From JBFWML01 sp050251635 (GTDB taxonomy: Bacteria > Campylobacterota > Campylobacteria > Campylobacterales > SZUA-545), in contig JBFWML010000009.1 of the NCBI GenBank assembly GCA_050251635.1, positions 1 to 58,001 of the forward strand: a DNA stretch of 58,001 bases. The letters are read 5' to 3'. The stretch's first letter is position 1. Every line of letters begins with the position of its first letter. The translations under genes were made by a program, and so were the position numbers. The notes beneath the pieces are model-generated. The model was not told where the DNA came from. It made no database searches and saw only the letters and a program-made list of their open reading frames with translations. Shown in pieces: positions 57,496 to 58,001 of the stretch.

Positions 57496-58001
57496 ATGTG
57501 CGGAATCGTAGGCTATATCGGCGATAAGAACATTAAAAAAATTCTGCTCGGCGGGCTTAAGGAGCTGGAATACCGCGGCTATGACAGCGCCGGGATCGCC
57601 GTCATGCAAAACGGCCGCATCAGCGCCTTTAAGGCCGTGGGCAAGCTGATCAACCTCGAACACAAAACCGCCGATTACGAACCCAAAGGCTTTGCGGCGG
57701 GCATTGCCCACACCCGCTGGGCAACCCACGGCAAACCCACCGAAATCAACGCGCACCCCCATCAGGGCCGCCACAGCCACGTCGTGCACAACGGCATTAT
57801 CGAAAACTACGTCGAGCTCAAGGAGCGGCTGCAAAAGGAAGGGGCCGCCTTTTTAAGCCAGACCGACACCGAGGCGATCGTGCACCTGTACGAATCCAAC
57901 GCCGCCAAACTCAAAGACCCCTACCGCGCCTTTGAGGCAACCGTGGGCGAACTGGAAGGGGCCTATGCGATACTCCTCATCGACGAAAACCCGCCCAAGA
58001 C
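57496..58001 (+). CDS. glmS: Glucosamine-6-phosphate synthase GlmS (5' part, runs off the window)
   Basis: The first 168 residues of the isomerising glutamine-fructose-6-phosphate aminotransferase, which begins amino-sugar synthesis. The N-terminal Cys (MCGIVGYIG) is the glutaminase nucleophile; RGYDSAGIA, HTRWATHGKPTEINAHPH (HTRWATHG and NAHPH) and NGIIENY are standard Ntn-hydrolase motifs. It begins 5 bp after glnD. The sugar-isomerase domains lie beyond the window. Confidence 0.97.
   Translation, partial: MCGIVGYIGDKNIKKILLGGLKELEYRGYDSAGIAVMQNGRISAFKAVGKLINLEHKTADYEPKGFAAGIAHTRWATHGKPTEINAHPHQGRHSHVVHNGIIENYVELKERLQKEGAAFLSQTDTEAIVHLYESNAAKLKDPYRAFEATVGELEGAYAILLIDENPPK

Overview
The window looks like a chromosomal segment of a free-living, flagellated member of the Campylobacterota (Epsilonproteobacteria), with a mobile-element remnant at its left end. 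The support is a mix of family choices typical of that phylum: a single XerH-type recombinase, short-form HisG, type III pantothenate kinase CoaX, ThyX instead of ThyA, futalosine-pathway MqnE, an epsilonproteobacterial-style flagellin behind a FliA-type promoter, and tightly overlapping genes. The core is GC-rich; two stretches (about 1-8,920 and 32,590-34,420) are visibly more AT-rich and carry accessory genes. No genus can be named from the sequence alone.

Region 1 (1-8,923) is plasmid- or ICE-like and ends against the 3' end of a tRNA-Leu gene. It holds a ParA/ribbon-helix-helix partition pair, a HicAB toxin-antitoxin pair, a 36-aa membrane peptide, a 560-bp non-coding block packed with secondary structure and five CCTACAG iterons spaced exactly 21 bp, a relaxosome-like DNA-binding protein, orphan VirB5/VirB6 genes, a probable replication initiator (with a truncated second copy near the left edge), and a CI-like repressor coupled to a membrane protein. 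No integrase, relaxase or VirB4/D4 lies inside the window, so the element either extends left or is degenerate.

Region 2 (8,924-9,392) is a five-gene tRNA cluster, read leftward in the order Pro-His-Arg-Arg-Leu. Region 3 (9,430-22,236) holds a SET-domain protein, thiG, a MATE pump, a YdcF-family protein, and a rightward run of overlapping genes: a DegT-like protein without its lysine, lpxK, yfgM-like and bamB-like genes, xerH, coaX, hisG and a methyltransferase. It closes with thiS coupled to a GGDEF-EAL gene and an outer-membrane barrel gene.

Region 4 (22,366-32,527) has a 1,610-aa surface protein (SBBP propeller, ASH and PKD domains, CFI-box C-terminus), a small barrel protein, a Sel1-NifU fusion, an SDR, thyX, a Cu/Zn efflux-type permease, a pirin and a NYN-domain protein. 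Region 5 (32,594-34,420) is a small accessory patch with an orphan HTH protein, an outer-membrane protein and a HepT/MntA toxin-antitoxin pair.

Region 6 (34,428-58,001) returns to core functions: a rhodanese, an ELWxxDGT lipoprotein, a two-component system, moaA, tpx, purT, dxr, an L,D-transpeptidase, topA, flagellin, an RDD protein, an MFS permease, dcd, accBC, a peroxiredoxin, a purine phosphoribosyltransferase, mqnE with a methyltransferase, glnD, and the start of glmS. Together these serve isoprenoid, fatty-acid, menaquinone, cofactor, nucleotide and envelope synthesis, with nitrogen control at the right end.
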